Shown here piece after piece: positions 1 through 8,284 of a stretch of DNA of 64,000 nucleotides (position 1 is its first letter; each line of letters opens with the position of its first letter). Below the pieces are notes generated by a model. That model worked only from the letters and a program-made list of their open reading frames with translations, did no database searches and had not been told where the DNA came from. A program made the translations under genes and the position numbers. Origin of the DNA: Clostridia bacterium (GTDB taxonomy: Bacteria; Bacillota_A; Clostridia; Oscillospirales; CAG-272); assembly GCA_017452945.1 (NCBI GenBank), contig JAFTLD010000019.1, forward strand, positions 5,037 to 69,036, given 5' to 3'.

Positions 1-56
1 GAAACAAGTGACGCGGTTGCGGTGGTAGGGGTTCCCATACGGACGCTCTTTCACCA
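1..56. repeat. Right-hand half of a palindromic repeat related to 12188-12398
   Basis: CGCGGTTGCGGTGG (12-25) and ACGGACGCTC followed by TTTCACC (39-56) match the right arm of the large palindrome at 12351-12398, in the same order and similar spacing. The left arm would lie outside the window. No gene is visible in 1-158. Confidence 0.55.
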
Positions 57-158
57 AGAGCAGAACGTGAAAAAGCCACCACGTATGTGATGGCTAATTT
101 CATTTATCTCCGCTATTTCCACAGCCCCATCGGGCCGCACATTCGGTTTATTGAAGTT

Positions 159-1892
159 TTAATCCTCCGCTTTCTTCCACGCGCGCACGATGCGGATATC
201 GCCCTTTTGCCAGGTCATATCCAGCACGTCACCCGAGCGCACCAGCACGATCTGCTCGTTCTCCTCGGTAAACGCCACGCGATACACGTTGCCGTCCTCG
301 CCCGTCAGGTATGCGTAGGTGACTCCGTCCAGCGTCAGGAATTGCACGTCTGCAACCGTCACGATACCCTGCTCGATCTCGGCAGGATCCTGCGTGTCCA
401 CGCCCGCGCCCGCCAGCATTTTGAGATATGCCGACACCGCCTGTTGCTGCGTCTCACCGATCGCCACCATGGTATACTGGCGCACGTTGACCAGCGCGTA
501 CAGCTTGACAAGGCCGTTGTTGTCCTTGAGCACCATGATATAGGTCGGCACACCCGAAATATTGACCAAGGACGGGAAGGACGCAACGTACTCCTTTTCC
601 TGCACCTCGCCCTCGGCTGCGTGCATGGCCGAATGCTCCTCCGCACCGATGACGGGATAGTAACGGTACTCGCCCGTACGTGCGTTGGACAGAATAAAGC
701 CGATATTGGAGGCATCCGAGGTGACCGAGGTCACGCCCGTGAAGTACCACACGTCATCGTCGAACATCAGATATCCGTAGTCGTCGGTGGTCTGCTTGCA
801 GCCCTTGTTTCCGATGATGCTGTTGATAAAGCCGCCCGCATAAAGTCCCTGCCAGTCGTACTTCCGGCAAGCAAGCTCACCGTCAAATACCACATCCACC
901 CATTGCGGCACGTCCTCGACCGCATACAGCGTGCTGGTGCCGTCCAGAGGGTTGAAAATGATCAGCTCCTCGACGTCATACGCACCGAACAGACCAACGC
1001 GAGGGGTATAGCAGGAAATGCAGTAATAGGGATTTCCCTGTTCGTCCACCTCAAAGCTGACGTCCTCCAGATCAAAGATCTTGGTGGGATAGTCAAAGCG
1101 CACCTTGCGCATCAGATCGTCCTCAAAATAGCCGCTTTGCGCGTAACGAATGCCGCTTTCGGCTTCATAATACTCCGCAGTATTGCCCAAGGTATCCACC
1201 ATAATGTAGCCCGGAATGCCCTGTGCGCGGTTGCCGATCCACTTGAAAAAGCCGTCGTATTCCAGGTGCGTGATCTTGATGGGCTTTCCATGGTAGTTGA
1301 TCTGCGTATAATCATCGCTGACCACGTATTGCGACACCACGCCCGCAAGCGCACCCAGCTTACGGTCACCCAGCATGCGCGCGGAGTTGGTATCCATGAG
1401 CGCAATGTTGGTGATCTCCTTGGTCTCGGGCATATCCTCTTCAAACACGCGCTCCTGTACCGTGATCACGTCGGCATATGCCGTGGCATTGAACACCACC
1501 GAGGAGATCACCGCACCCACGAGCAGCACAAGCACGGGAACGGTCAGCAGCACGTAGGTGATGATTGCAAACACGTTTTTTTGAAATATCGACCAAAACG
1601 AAGGCATCTTGGGCGCAGTTCCTCTGCGCTTGAGTACGATCAGATCGGAGATCGGATACGCTTTAAAGAACGTGGTGAACTGACCAAAGCGCAAGGAGCG
1701 CAGAGCCACGGCCAAGCAAATCGCGCCGAACAGCACAAAGCCCCAAAAGGAAGGACTGAATGCATTGAGCGGCGGCAACAGGAAATAATAGTACGCACCG
1801 ATCAGGGCAAGCGCCACAAGCAGGCGCAGAACGGTAAATATGACCGCATTCAGCTTATCGGGTGCGTTTTTTTGATCCGACTTCTTAGACAT
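159..1892 (-). CDS. Predicted membrane protein of unknown function, 577 aa
   Basis: I do not recognise the family. The N-terminus is lysine-rich and cytoplasmic-looking, followed by two hydrophobic segments at about residues 18-38 and 45-62, and a third long one at about 105-130. The remaining ~440 residues are soluble, acidic and beta-rich and are probably extracytoplasmic. The start is supported by a GGGAGG ribosome site just upstream. The gene diverges from the lipoprotein gene at 1983, so the 90-bp gap holds both promoters. A long opposite-strand frame across the same region is judged a shadow. Confidence 0.8.
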   Translation of the reverse strand: MSKKSDQKNAPDKLNAVIFTVLRLLVALALIGAYYYFLLPPLNAFSPSFWGFVLFGAICLAVALRSLRFGQFTTFFKAYPISDLIVLKRRGTAPKMPSFWSIFQKNVFAIITYVLLTVPVLVLLVGAVISSVVFNATAYADVITVQERVFEEDMPETKEITNIALMDTNSARMLGDRKLGALAGVVSQYVVSDDYTQINYHGKPIKITHLEYDGFFKWIGNRAQGIPGYIMVDTLGNTAEYYEAESGIRYAQSGYFEDDLMRKVRFDYPTKIFDLEDVSFEVDEQGNPYYCISCYTPRVGLFGAYDVEELIIFNPLDGTSTLYAVEDVPQWVDVVFDGELACRKYDWQGLYAGGFINSIIGNKGCKQTTDDYGYLMFDDDVWYFTGVTSVTSDASNIGFILSNARTGEYRYYPVIGAEEHSAMHAAEGEVQEKEYVASFPSLVNISGVPTYIMVLKDNNGLVKLYALVNVRQYTMVAIGETQQQAVSAYLKMLAGAGVDTQDPAEIEQGIVTVADVQFLTLDGVTYAYLTGEDGNVYRVAFTEENEQIVLVRSGDVLDMTWQKGDIRIVRAWKKAED

Positions 1893-1982
1893 AAGAAACC
1901 TCCCGTATGTTTTTTATCAGTATAGCATATTTTCCCCTGCTTGTCAAATACATTAGAATAGATTTTGCATACGGAGGAAGCT

Positions 1983-2495
1983 ATGAAAAAAAGAGGACTT
2001 TCCAATATGATCTTGTGCTGCCTGCTGTGCTGTGCGCTGTGCTTTGCGGGCTGTGCGTCCAAGTCCCCTGCCCCCGACCGTGTGCTTTGCGCCCTGACAG
2101 ATGCCGAAATCGGCTTACCGCCGGGGCAGATCTATCTTGCAGGCGCACAGCCCCATGAGGCCGCCTATCTTTCCGATGATATGATCTCCACCCTATACGG
2201 AAACGGAGAGCTGCCATGGCAGCTCTCCTTGGTGGAAGATTACGGAATATTTTTGAGCACAGCGCAGCACCCTTGCGAATTCGCAGCGTTTTTGTGCTAT
2301 TCACGCAGCGATACCGATCTGGTAGCCGCCATGTGCCACGCACGGCTGGATCTGCTCCGTGCGCATTACAAGGGCACGGAGTACGAGTTATACACGAACG
2401 AGGCGCGCGTGGCTGTGGCGGGCAGGTACGTGCTGCTGTTGATCAGCTCGGATGCCGATCACGCGCTTGACGTGGCAAGGCGGGTGATTGGATGA
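1983..2495 (+). CDS. Small lipoprotein, possibly DUF4358-like
   Basis: A 170-aa protein with a lipoprotein signal peptide: MKKRG, a hydrophobic stretch of about 17 residues, and a lipobox ending in AGC at about residue 23. ATG 1983 is preferred over an upstream in-frame TTG (1965) because GGAGG ends only a few bases before it. The C-terminal half (YVLLLISSDADHALDVARR) resembles the end of DUF4358 lipoproteins of Clostridia, but I cannot confirm the match. It probably sits on the outer face of the membrane; function unknown. Confidence 0.7.
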   Translation: MKKRGLSNMILCCLLCCALCFAGCASKSPAPDRVLCALTDAEIGLPPGQIYLAGAQPHEAAYLSDDMISTLYGNGELPWQLSLVEDYGIFLSTAQHPCEFAAFLCYSRSDTDLVAAMCHARLDLLRAHYKGTEYELYTNEARVAVAGRYVLLLISSDADHALDVARRVIG

Positions 2496-2537
2496 TTCGC
2501 GCCTTGCTCAAGGATGACAGAACGAGACCGGAATAGC

Positions 2538-2981
2538 TCATCCAAACAGCCTGATCACGTAATAGATCACGCCCCATACGGCACCGCTGAAAATCCCGTA
2601 CAGCAGCACGGGTCCTGCGACCGTAAAGATCTTGGCGCCAACGCCAAGCACAAGCCCCTCCGATTTGGCATCCAGCGCGGGAGAGACCACGGCATTGGCA
2701 AATCCCGTAATAGGTACCAGCGTGCCTGCTCCCGCATGCTTGGCGATATTATCGAACACGCCAAACCCAGTGAGCAATACGGCAAGAGCGACCAGCGTGA
2801 CCGATACCAGCGTTGCGCTGTTCTGCTCTTCCATACCGCACACGTCACCGTACAGAAAAAGCAACAGCTGCGCCAATGCACAGATCCCCCCACCGATGCA
2901 AAAAGCCTTGACACAGTTTTTTGCCACCGGCGAATGGGGTGCGCGCGCCTGCGCATATTTTTGATATTGTTCCTTATCCAT
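2538..2981 (-). CDS. spoVAC: Stage V sporulation protein AC
   Basis: A small membrane protein of about 148 residues with four hydrophobic segments and the highly conserved SpoVAC core: LTGFGVFDNIAKHAGAGTL, then VPITGFANAVVSPALDAKSE. SpoVAC belongs to the inner-membrane channel that moves dipicolinic acid during spore formation and germination. In Bacillus the spoVA genes are clustered; no spoVAD or spoVAE lies next to it here. The start is uncertain: ATG 2981 gives MDKEQYQKY, while in-frame GTGs at 2987 and 2996 are also compatible with the upstream GAGAGG. Its presence implies a spore-forming lineage. Confidence 0.9.
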   Translation of the reverse strand: MDKEQYQKYAQARAPHSPVAKNCVKAFCIGGGICALAQLLLFLYGDVCGMEEQNSATLVSVTLVALAVLLTGFGVFDNIAKHAGAGTLVPITGFANAVVSPALDAKSEGLVLGVGAKIFTVAGPVLLYGIFSGAVWGVIYYVIRLFG

Positions 2982-3061
2982 ATTCACAGATATCACCGAT
3001 CCTCTCTCGCGAACGTCCGATACATCCGACACGTCGCGAACCTGATACACAAACAGTATGC

Positions 3062-3096
3062 AAAAGAAACCGCTGCAATATGCAACGGTTTCTTTT
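3062..3096 (-). terminator. Rho-independent-like terminator after 3101-3556
   Basis: Inverted repeat AAAAGAAACCG (3062-3072) / CGGTTTCTTTT (3086-3096) immediately downstream of the minus-strand gene. The T-rich arm lies on the transcript's 3' side. Confidence 0.7.
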
Positions 3097-3100
3097 CCAT

Positions 3101-3556
3101 TTACAGGTATCTTTGCATTGTTTCTACGTTTTTCTGCTCAAAATCGATCATATCGCGGCAAAGACGAAGCGCCTTTTCGGGGACTTGGCAATTCTCATTC
3201 TCGCGCAGAAGCTTGACCGATTCGGTAATATTCATATTACTGCCCTCGATTACCATCTCTGCCAGATGCGAGGTATCCGAATCCATCAAAGTATTGACCC
3301 CGATTCCCACCTTTGTGCCCATTTTCTGCCAGAAGCTTGCGTCCTTTGCCTGTTCCCCGCTCTCGCAAAGGTACTCTTCTGCGCGGCGCGCATAGCCCTC
3401 GTAGCCATCCAGCTGTGCGGTCAGGTCGCGACGCAAATTGCTGTCTGCGACTTTGGGCAACAGCGAAAGCAGTGCCTCCGCGCCCATTTTTGCGTTTTTA
3501 TATATGCCCTCCAGCAAGGCGTTGGCCTTACCTATCTGATTGATTGTGCTTTGCAT
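3101..3556 (-). CDS. Ferritin-like helical protein of unknown function
   Basis: About 151 residues from ATG 3556 (GGAGG seven bases upstream), almost entirely helix-forming and without a signal peptide or membrane segment. The pattern of long amphipathic helices with repeated Glu/His/Asp resembles four-helix bundle proteins such as DUF2383 or DUF892, which often accompany sporulation or stress genes. No metal-binding ExxH motif is evident, so the assignment is structural inference only. It lies upstream of spoVAC on the same strand but is separated from it by a terminator. Confidence 0.65.
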   Translation of the reverse strand: MQSTINQIGKANALLEGIYKNAKMGAEALLSLLPKVADSNLRRDLTAQLDGYEGYARRAEEYLCESGEQAKDASFWQKMGTKVGIGVNTLMDSDTSHLAEMVIEGSNMNITESVKLLRENENCQVPEKALRLCRDMIDFEQKNVETMQRYL

Positions 3557-3666
3557 AGCATCCTCCAAAATAAAACATTGCAGGATCAGTATGCGCTGCA
3601 AACCGCTTTTTTATGTAAAAACGCGAAACAAAAAAACAATTTGCGCATCGGGCTGCTTTTTATGAT

Positions 3667-4869
3667 TTACCGGTTGATATAATGCTTTGCAAGGCCGCCC
3701 TCGCTGGTCTCGCGGTACTCGCTCTTGAGGTGGATACCGGTTTCATACATGGTTTTCACTACGGTATCAAACGGAATCTTGCTCATGCCGGTCAAAAAGT
3801 TTGCCAAGGAAAGCGCGTTGATAGCACGCATAGCTGCCACCGCATTGCGCTCGATGCAAGGAATTTGCACAAGGCCGCCAATGGGATCGCACGTCAGCCC
3901 CAAATGGTGCTCCATTGCCACCTCGGCTGCATACTCGATCTGCTCAAGACCCATGCCAAACAGCTCTGCCAAGGCTGCTGCAGCCATAGAGCAAGCGCTG
4001 CCGACCTCTGCCTGGCAGCCGCATTCCGCACCGCTGATGGACGCATTGGTCTTGATAATATTGCCGATCAATCCGCCCGTTGCAAGTGCGCGGAAGATCT
4101 GCTCATCCGAAAAGCCCTTTTGCTCCTGCATGTATTTGAGCACGGCAGGCACGACACCGCAAGCACCGCAGGTGGGCGCGGTCACGATCTCACCGCCGCT
4201 TGCATTTTCTTCTCCAACCGCAAAGGCATACGCACAAACCAATCTGTTTTCGCGCGTTTGCGCCGACTCGTCGATATGACGCTGGTTATACAGATAGTGC
4301 GCCTTACGCGTGACGTGCAAGCCTCCGCCAAGCTCGCCCTTGGTACGCAGCCCGCGACCGATGCAATCCTCCATAGTCAGCCACATATCGGAGATGTAGT
4401 CCCAGATCTCGGGGCCTTCCACCATTTCCACGTAATCGGGCAGACGCATATCGTGCTCGGTGCAATATTCCGCGATCTCGTCAAAGGTGGAGTGCGGATA
4501 GATCGACTTGGTTTCAAGCGGTCCCTGCCCATCAAACAAAATGCTGCCGCCGCCTACGCTGTACACACGGGCTGAGCCGATCTGCTCACCGTTCTTGAGT
4601 GCCGTAAAATCCACGGTATTGGGATGCACGGGAGTGGGAGAGGTCTTATCAAACACCATTTCTGTTCTGTCCTCGCCAAGCGCTTCCAAAATGACCGCGT
4701 CGGTCATGTGTCCCTTACCGGTCAGCGCAAGAGAGCCGTACAGCACCACGCGGAACGCGTCTGCATCCGGATACTGCGCTTTGAATTGGGTCGCTGCCTT
4801 AAAAGGCCCCATGGTATGCGAGCTGGAAGGACCTCTGCCGGCTTTATAAAGTTCTCTGATGCTTTCCAT
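3667..4869 (-). CDS. sdaA: L-serine ammonia-lyase, iron-sulfur type, single chain
   Basis: A 400-aa cytosolic enzyme that deaminates L-serine to pyruvate and ammonia using an oxygen-labile [4Fe-4S] cluster. The N-terminus has the beta-domain signature GPSSSHTMGP (residues about 13-22). The alpha domain has the cluster motif TAPTCGACGVVPAV, and SISGAECGCQAE and the C-terminal CDPIGGLVQIPCIERN carry the other cysteines. It is a beta-alpha fusion; many Firmicutes split these into SdaAB and SdaAA. It is monocistronic, with an AAAGGA ribosome site. Confidence 0.94.
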   Translation of the reverse strand: MESIRELYKAGRGPSSSHTMGPFKAATQFKAQYPDADAFRVVLYGSLALTGKGHMTDAVILEALGEDRTEMVFDKTSPTPVHPNTVDFTALKNGEQIGSARVYSVGGGSILFDGQGPLETKSIYPHSTFDEIAEYCTEHDMRLPDYVEMVEGPEIWDYISDMWLTMEDCIGRGLRTKGELGGGLHVTRKAHYLYNQRHIDESAQTRENRLVCAYAFAVGEENASGGEIVTAPTCGACGVVPAVLKYMQEQKGFSDEQIFRALATGGLIGNIIKTNASISGAECGCQAEVGSACSMAAAALAELFGMGLEQIEYAAEVAMEHHLGLTCDPIGGLVQIPCIERNAVAAMRAINALSLANFLTGMSKIPFDTVVKTMYETGIHLKSEYRETSEGGLAKHYINR

Positions 4870-5000
4870 AAATGCACCGTCCTTTTCGTTTCATATTATA
4901 ATGGTAGCACAAAACCGTGCGTAAATCAAGAGGGGCAGAAAGAAAAACGAATAAATGATGCGTTTTTGCGGGAGCCCACTCCTTTTTAGGCGTTTGTATA

Positions 5001-5049
5001 GGAGGCGTTTCGCCTCCCGCCCAAAAGGGGCTGCCGATGGCAGCCCCTT
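5001..5049 (-). terminator. Double hairpin terminator after the GH2 gene
   Basis: AAGGGGCTGCC (5025-5035) pairs with GGCAGCCCCTT (5039-5049). A second hairpin GGAGGCG/CGCCTCC (5001-5017) follows on the minus strand. It lies 16 bases past the GH2 stop codon. Confidence 0.75.
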
Positions 5050-5064
5050 GATGTTGGTATGCGT

Positions 5065-6804
5065 TTATTCTTCCTCAATCGCAGCCTTTTGCGACAGCAC
5101 CGAGCGGAAGAACTCGGGGTCGAACTTGGCGCGGCGGTCGTAGGTGTAAAGACCGTTGACCTCCTGTTCGACGTCGGTCAGCTGGGTGTAGCACAGACCG
5201 CCCATATTGGGATGGAACAGAATCGCTTCGGAAAGTCCCTTGAATCGTGCCTTGAATTCCTTTTCGTCAATAGGAGCCTGACCGTAGCCCCATCCGATAT
5301 TGCGATCCGCATCCGACCAAAGCGTGCCACCGTATTCGCTGACGAACGTGCAGTTGCAGACGCAATGCAGGGACTCATCATGATAGTGCTGGATCACGTG
5401 ACCGTGCACGTCGATTTTTTCACCCTTAGCCAAAGGTGCCAGACGGGCAGCAAAGCTCTCGGGATTCTGATCGTAATCGTGCAGGTCGAAAATGTCGGTC
5501 AGCTCACCCTGATGCACCCAACCCGATGCGTCAATGTACAGTCTGGTGGGGTCGTAGCCGCGGGTCATGGCTGCCAGCGTCTTCATAAACAGCTTGTTCT
5601 GGTTTGCGGTGCTCTCGTTGATGGGACACCAACCGATGATTGCAGGATGGTTGAAATCTCTTTCCATGATCTCATGCCACTCGGGCAGGAAGTTCTCGAA
5701 CACCTCGGTACGGGAGGAATCCTGTACCCAGTTTGCATGCTCGCCCCAAACGATATAGCCCTTCTTATCACAGTAGGACAAAAACAGCGGCTCAAATACC
5801 TTCTGGTGCAGACGGGCTCCGTTAAAGCCCATGGCCATGGAGCGATCCACGTCGGCATACAGCTCCTCTACCGTGGATGCGGTATAAATACCGTCCGGAT
5901 AGAAGCCCTGATCCAGCACCAATCTCATAAATACGGGCTTGTGGTTCAGATACATAATGCCCTTACGGCATTCCACGCATCTCATGCCAAAATAGCTCTT
6001 TGCCACGTCGTCACCGCACGTAATCTCAAGATCGTAAAGACGGCCGTTACCAACCTCCCACAGGTGCAGCTCGTCAAGCTGCATACGCAGGGTGCATTTG
6101 CCGCCGTGTGCCGTGCCGCTTGCGGTGCCGACCACCTTGCCCTCGTAGCTTGCCACAAGAGAAACGGGAGTATCCTCACCGCCCTTGACGTGCAGCTCGG
6201 CAGTCAGGGTGCAATCGTCAATATCGGTAAAATAGCGTGCGCTTTGCAGATAGACCTCGGGAACGCACTCCAGCCATACGGTCTGCCAGATGCCTGTGGT
6301 TCTTGTATAGAAGCAGCCGAACGAACCATACTGCGGGCTCTGCTTGCCTGCGGGCTGAATGCCCGAGCGCAGATCATCGATGGCGCGGATGGTGATCACA
6401 TTCTCACCGTCACAAAGCGCCTTGGTAATATCCATCGTAAAAGACACGTAGCCGCCGATGTGATAATCGATCCATTTGCCGTTTACCCAAACGTCGGTCT
6501 TGTAATCGCAGGCACCCACGTGAAGCAGCACTCTCTTGCCACCCTGCCAACCTTCGGGCAGAGTAATTCTCTTACGGTACCATACACAGTTGCAGAAATC
6601 CGTATCGCCAATGCCGGAAAGCACGCTCTCACGGCAGAAAGGCACGGTGATCTGCTCGGTAAAAGGCGCGTCCTTGGCAAAGCCGCGCTGTTCACCGCTG
6701 CCACCGCGGTCGGTCATGTACTCCCAAGAGCCGTTGAGGTTGAGCCAGGCATTTCTGACAAGTTGAGGGCGCGGATATTCCGCGCGGGGGATGTTGTTTT
6801 GCAT
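5065..6804 (-). CDS. Glycoside hydrolase family 2 protein
   Basis: A 579-aa cytosolic beta-glycosidase without a signal peptide. It has the three-part GH2 core: a jelly-roll sugar-binding domain (about 1-185, NLNGSWEY and VWVNGKWI), an immunoglobulin-like domain (about 190-275) and a TIM barrel (about 280-579). The acid/base Glu is in GWCPINES (about 395) and the nucleophile Glu in FVSEYGG (about 488). It is shorter than LacZ (~1000 aa) and close to compact beta-galactosidase or beta-glucuronidase relatives; the substrate cannot be called. It is probably transcribed alone, bounded by hairpins on both sides, with an AAAGGA ribosome site. Confidence 0.92.
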   Translation of the reverse strand: MQNNIPRAEYPRPQLVRNAWLNLNGSWEYMTDRGGSGEQRGFAKDAPFTEQITVPFCRESVLSGIGDTDFCNCVWYRKRITLPEGWQGGKRVLLHVGACDYKTDVWVNGKWIDYHIGGYVSFTMDITKALCDGENVITIRAIDDLRSGIQPAGKQSPQYGSFGCFYTRTTGIWQTVWLECVPEVYLQSARYFTDIDDCTLTAELHVKGGEDTPVSLVASYEGKVVGTASGTAHGGKCTLRMQLDELHLWEVGNGRLYDLEITCGDDVAKSYFGMRCVECRKGIMYLNHKPVFMRLVLDQGFYPDGIYTASTVEELYADVDRSMAMGFNGARLHQKVFEPLFLSYCDKKGYIVWGEHANWVQDSSRTEVFENFLPEWHEIMERDFNHPAIIGWCPINESTANQNKLFMKTLAAMTRGYDPTRLYIDASGWVHQGELTDIFDLHDYDQNPESFAARLAPLAKGEKIDVHGHVIQHYHDESLHCVCNCTFVSEYGGTLWSDADRNIGWGYGQAPIDEKEFKARFKGLSEAILFHPNMGGLCYTQLTDVEQEVNGLYTYDRRAKFDPEFFRSVLSQKAAIEEE

Positions 6805-6856
6805 TGCAGTGTCCTTTCCCTTATGTAATTAAGCTTTTATTTTTTATCCATAACGC

Positions 6857-6890
6857 AAGGGAGACCTTGCGGTCTCCCTTGGCTTTTTTT
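6857..6890 (+). terminator. Hairpin with T-run between hpf and the GH2 gene
   Basis: AAGGGAGACC (6857-6866), loop TTGC, GGTCTCCCTT (6871-6880), then GGCTTTTTTT on the plus strand. Both neighbours are on the minus strand, so the T-run is on the unexpected side. It may still end hpf transcripts, or block antisense transcription. Confidence 0.6.
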
Positions 6891-6925
6891 CACGCTGTGC
6901 CGCGACTTCGCGCAGCTCCCGTTTT

Positions 6926-7447
6926 TTATTCGGGCATGATCAGGCCGTAGGTGCCATCCTGTCTTTTATATACAACGCAGGTCGTGCGGGTTTCGTCATC
7001 CACAAAGACGAAGAATTGGTGACCGATCAGATTCATCTGCAAGATCGCTTCCTCAGCCGACATGGGTTTATACGGGAAGGTCTTGGTGCGGATGATCACA
7101 TCCTGCTCCTGTTCCAGATCCTCGGGGAAGAATTCCTCAATGGGGAATGCATCCTCGCGAAGTCTCTTGGACAGCTTGGTCTTGTTTTTGCGGATCTGAC
7201 GCTCGATGGCATCGATCGATCTGTCCAGCGCATCCCTGAACGAGTCTGCACCGACCTCGCTGCGGAACAGAGTGCCCGATGCATTAATGGTGATTTCCAA
7301 GGTGGACTCGTTACGCTTGCGGCTGAGCGTAACGGTTGCGTCAGGCTCGACCTTAAAATACCGATCAAGCTTGGCCAGCTTCTTTTCAATCATAACTTTC
7401 GTGTCGTTGTACACATTCAGTTGTCTGCCGATAATGTTGGTCTTCAT
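6926..7447 (-). CDS. hpf: Ribosome hibernation promoting factor, long form
   Basis: A 173-aa cytosolic protein. The N-terminal domain (1-~105, ITINASGTLFRSEV, DALDRSIDAIERQIRK) is the S30AE/YfiA fold that occupies the tRNA and mRNA channel of the 30S subunit. The C-terminal domain (~118-173, RTKTFPYKPMSAEEAILQM, GHQFFVFVDDE) is the dimerisation domain that drives 100S formation. Length and layout fit the long HPF of Firmicutes. A strong promoter lies at 7511-7539 and GGAGG precedes the ATG. Confidence 0.95.
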   Translation of the reverse strand: MKTNIIGRQLNVYNDTKVMIEKKLAKLDRYFKVEPDATVTLSRKRNESTLEITINASGTLFRSEVGADSFRDALDRSIDAIERQIRKNKTKLSKRLREDAFPIEEFFPEDLEQEQDVIIRTKTFPYKPMSAEEAILQMNLIGHQFFVFVDDETRTTCVVYKRQDGTYGLIMPE

Positions 7448-7510
7448 AAAGTGCCACCTCCGTTTATATTTGCAAGGGTCGGGACGAATTCCCTTCCTCC
7501 TTGCACTTTT

Positions 7511-7539
7511 ATTATAGCATACGTTTGTGAATTTGTAAA
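7511..7539 (-). promoter_or_regulatory. Promoter of hpf
   Basis: On the minus strand, TTTACA (7534-7539), 17-bp spacer, TATAAT (7511-7516). The rest of 7448-7695 shows nothing else gene-like. Confidence 0.75.
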
Positions 7540-7695
7540 GTATCTACCATGAATTTTTTCGCATCTTATAAAACCCTGTGCAAAATGCCAATCTCTTGAT
7601 GCATCACGTACCCTTGTGTTTTTGCCCTCGTTTTCCCGCAACGATCATCCTTTTTTGTGCATTGCAACAAAATCCGAAAATCGGTCAATACTCTA

Positions 7696-7742
7696 TTGAC
7701 ATTTTCTGAAATCGTGGTATAATTAACACGTTAATCATTAAC
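7696..7742 (+). promoter_or_regulatory. Promoter and MarR-type operator
   Basis: TTGACA (7696-7701), 16-bp spacer, TATAAT (7718-7723). Two overlapping palindromes follow: TTAAC-AC-GTTAA (7723-7734) and GTTAAT-C-ATTAAC (7730-7742). They overlap the -10 and the expected start site, the typical place for autorepression by the MarR protein encoded 43 bp downstream. Confidence 0.8.
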
Positions 7743-7784
7743 CGGCTAATTATTTTGAAAAATTCTTTTACGGAGGTTGATTTC

Positions 7785-8270
7785 GTGCAAGAAAACAACA
7801 ACTTACCACCTCGGGAATACGACAAAGCACACGCGGTCATCAAGCAATTTATGCAAGCTGATAGGCTCCATCGCCAAGCGGTAGAAGCAACCATCACGGC
7901 GCGAACCGGCCTGCACCGCTCGCAGCACATACTGCTCATGCGCCTTTCCCACTGCTGCATCCCCTCTCAAAAGCAGTTGGCCAAGGATCTGAACGTTAGT
8001 CCGGCCGCCATTGCCGTTGCACTCAAGCGCTTGGAATCCGACGGTTATATCACCAAGGATGCGGACGCAGAGGATTGCCGATGCAACCGCATTGCCCTGA
8101 CAGACAAGGGACACGGTGTGGTTGCGCAGACAAAAGAGCTGTTCCAATATATCGATAAAGCTATGGTACAGGACTTTGATGATGCGGAAATGGACGCGCT
8201 GCTGACCTCACTGGAAAAAATCGAACACAATCTGCAGGCGCTGCTCGAAAGCGCCAATATTCCCCTTTGA
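7785..8270 (+). CDS. MarR family transcriptional regulator
   Basis: A 161-aa winged-helix dimer-type regulator. The recognition region is PSQKQLAKDLNVSPAAIAVALKRLES followed by the wing DAEDCRCNRIALTDKG, with helical dimerisation segments at both ends. GTG 7785 is preferred because CGGAGG lies nine bases upstream; an in-frame TTG at 7755 has none. The stop is 15 bp from the exporter start, so the three genes form one operon. It most likely represses that operon by binding the palindromes at 7723-7742, with release by an exported toxic compound (inference). Confidence 0.9.
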   Translation: MQENNNLPPREYDKAHAVIKQFMQADRLHRQAVEATITARTGLHRSQHILLMRLSHCCIPSQKQLAKDLNVSPAAIAVALKRLESDGYITKDADAEDCRCNRIALTDKGHGVVAQTKELFQYIDKAMVQDFDDAEMDALLTSLEKIEHNLQALLESANIPL

Positions 8271-8284
8271 AAGGAACCCTTTGT

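Noticed and set aside
87..1925. A 612-codon plus-strand frame opposite the 159-1892 gene
   Set aside because: No ribosome site and shadow-like composition; the minus-strand frame has a start site and membrane segments.
5059..6828. A 589-codon frame opposite the GH2 gene
   Set aside because: The minus frame has all GH2 catalytic motifs; this one is a shadow.
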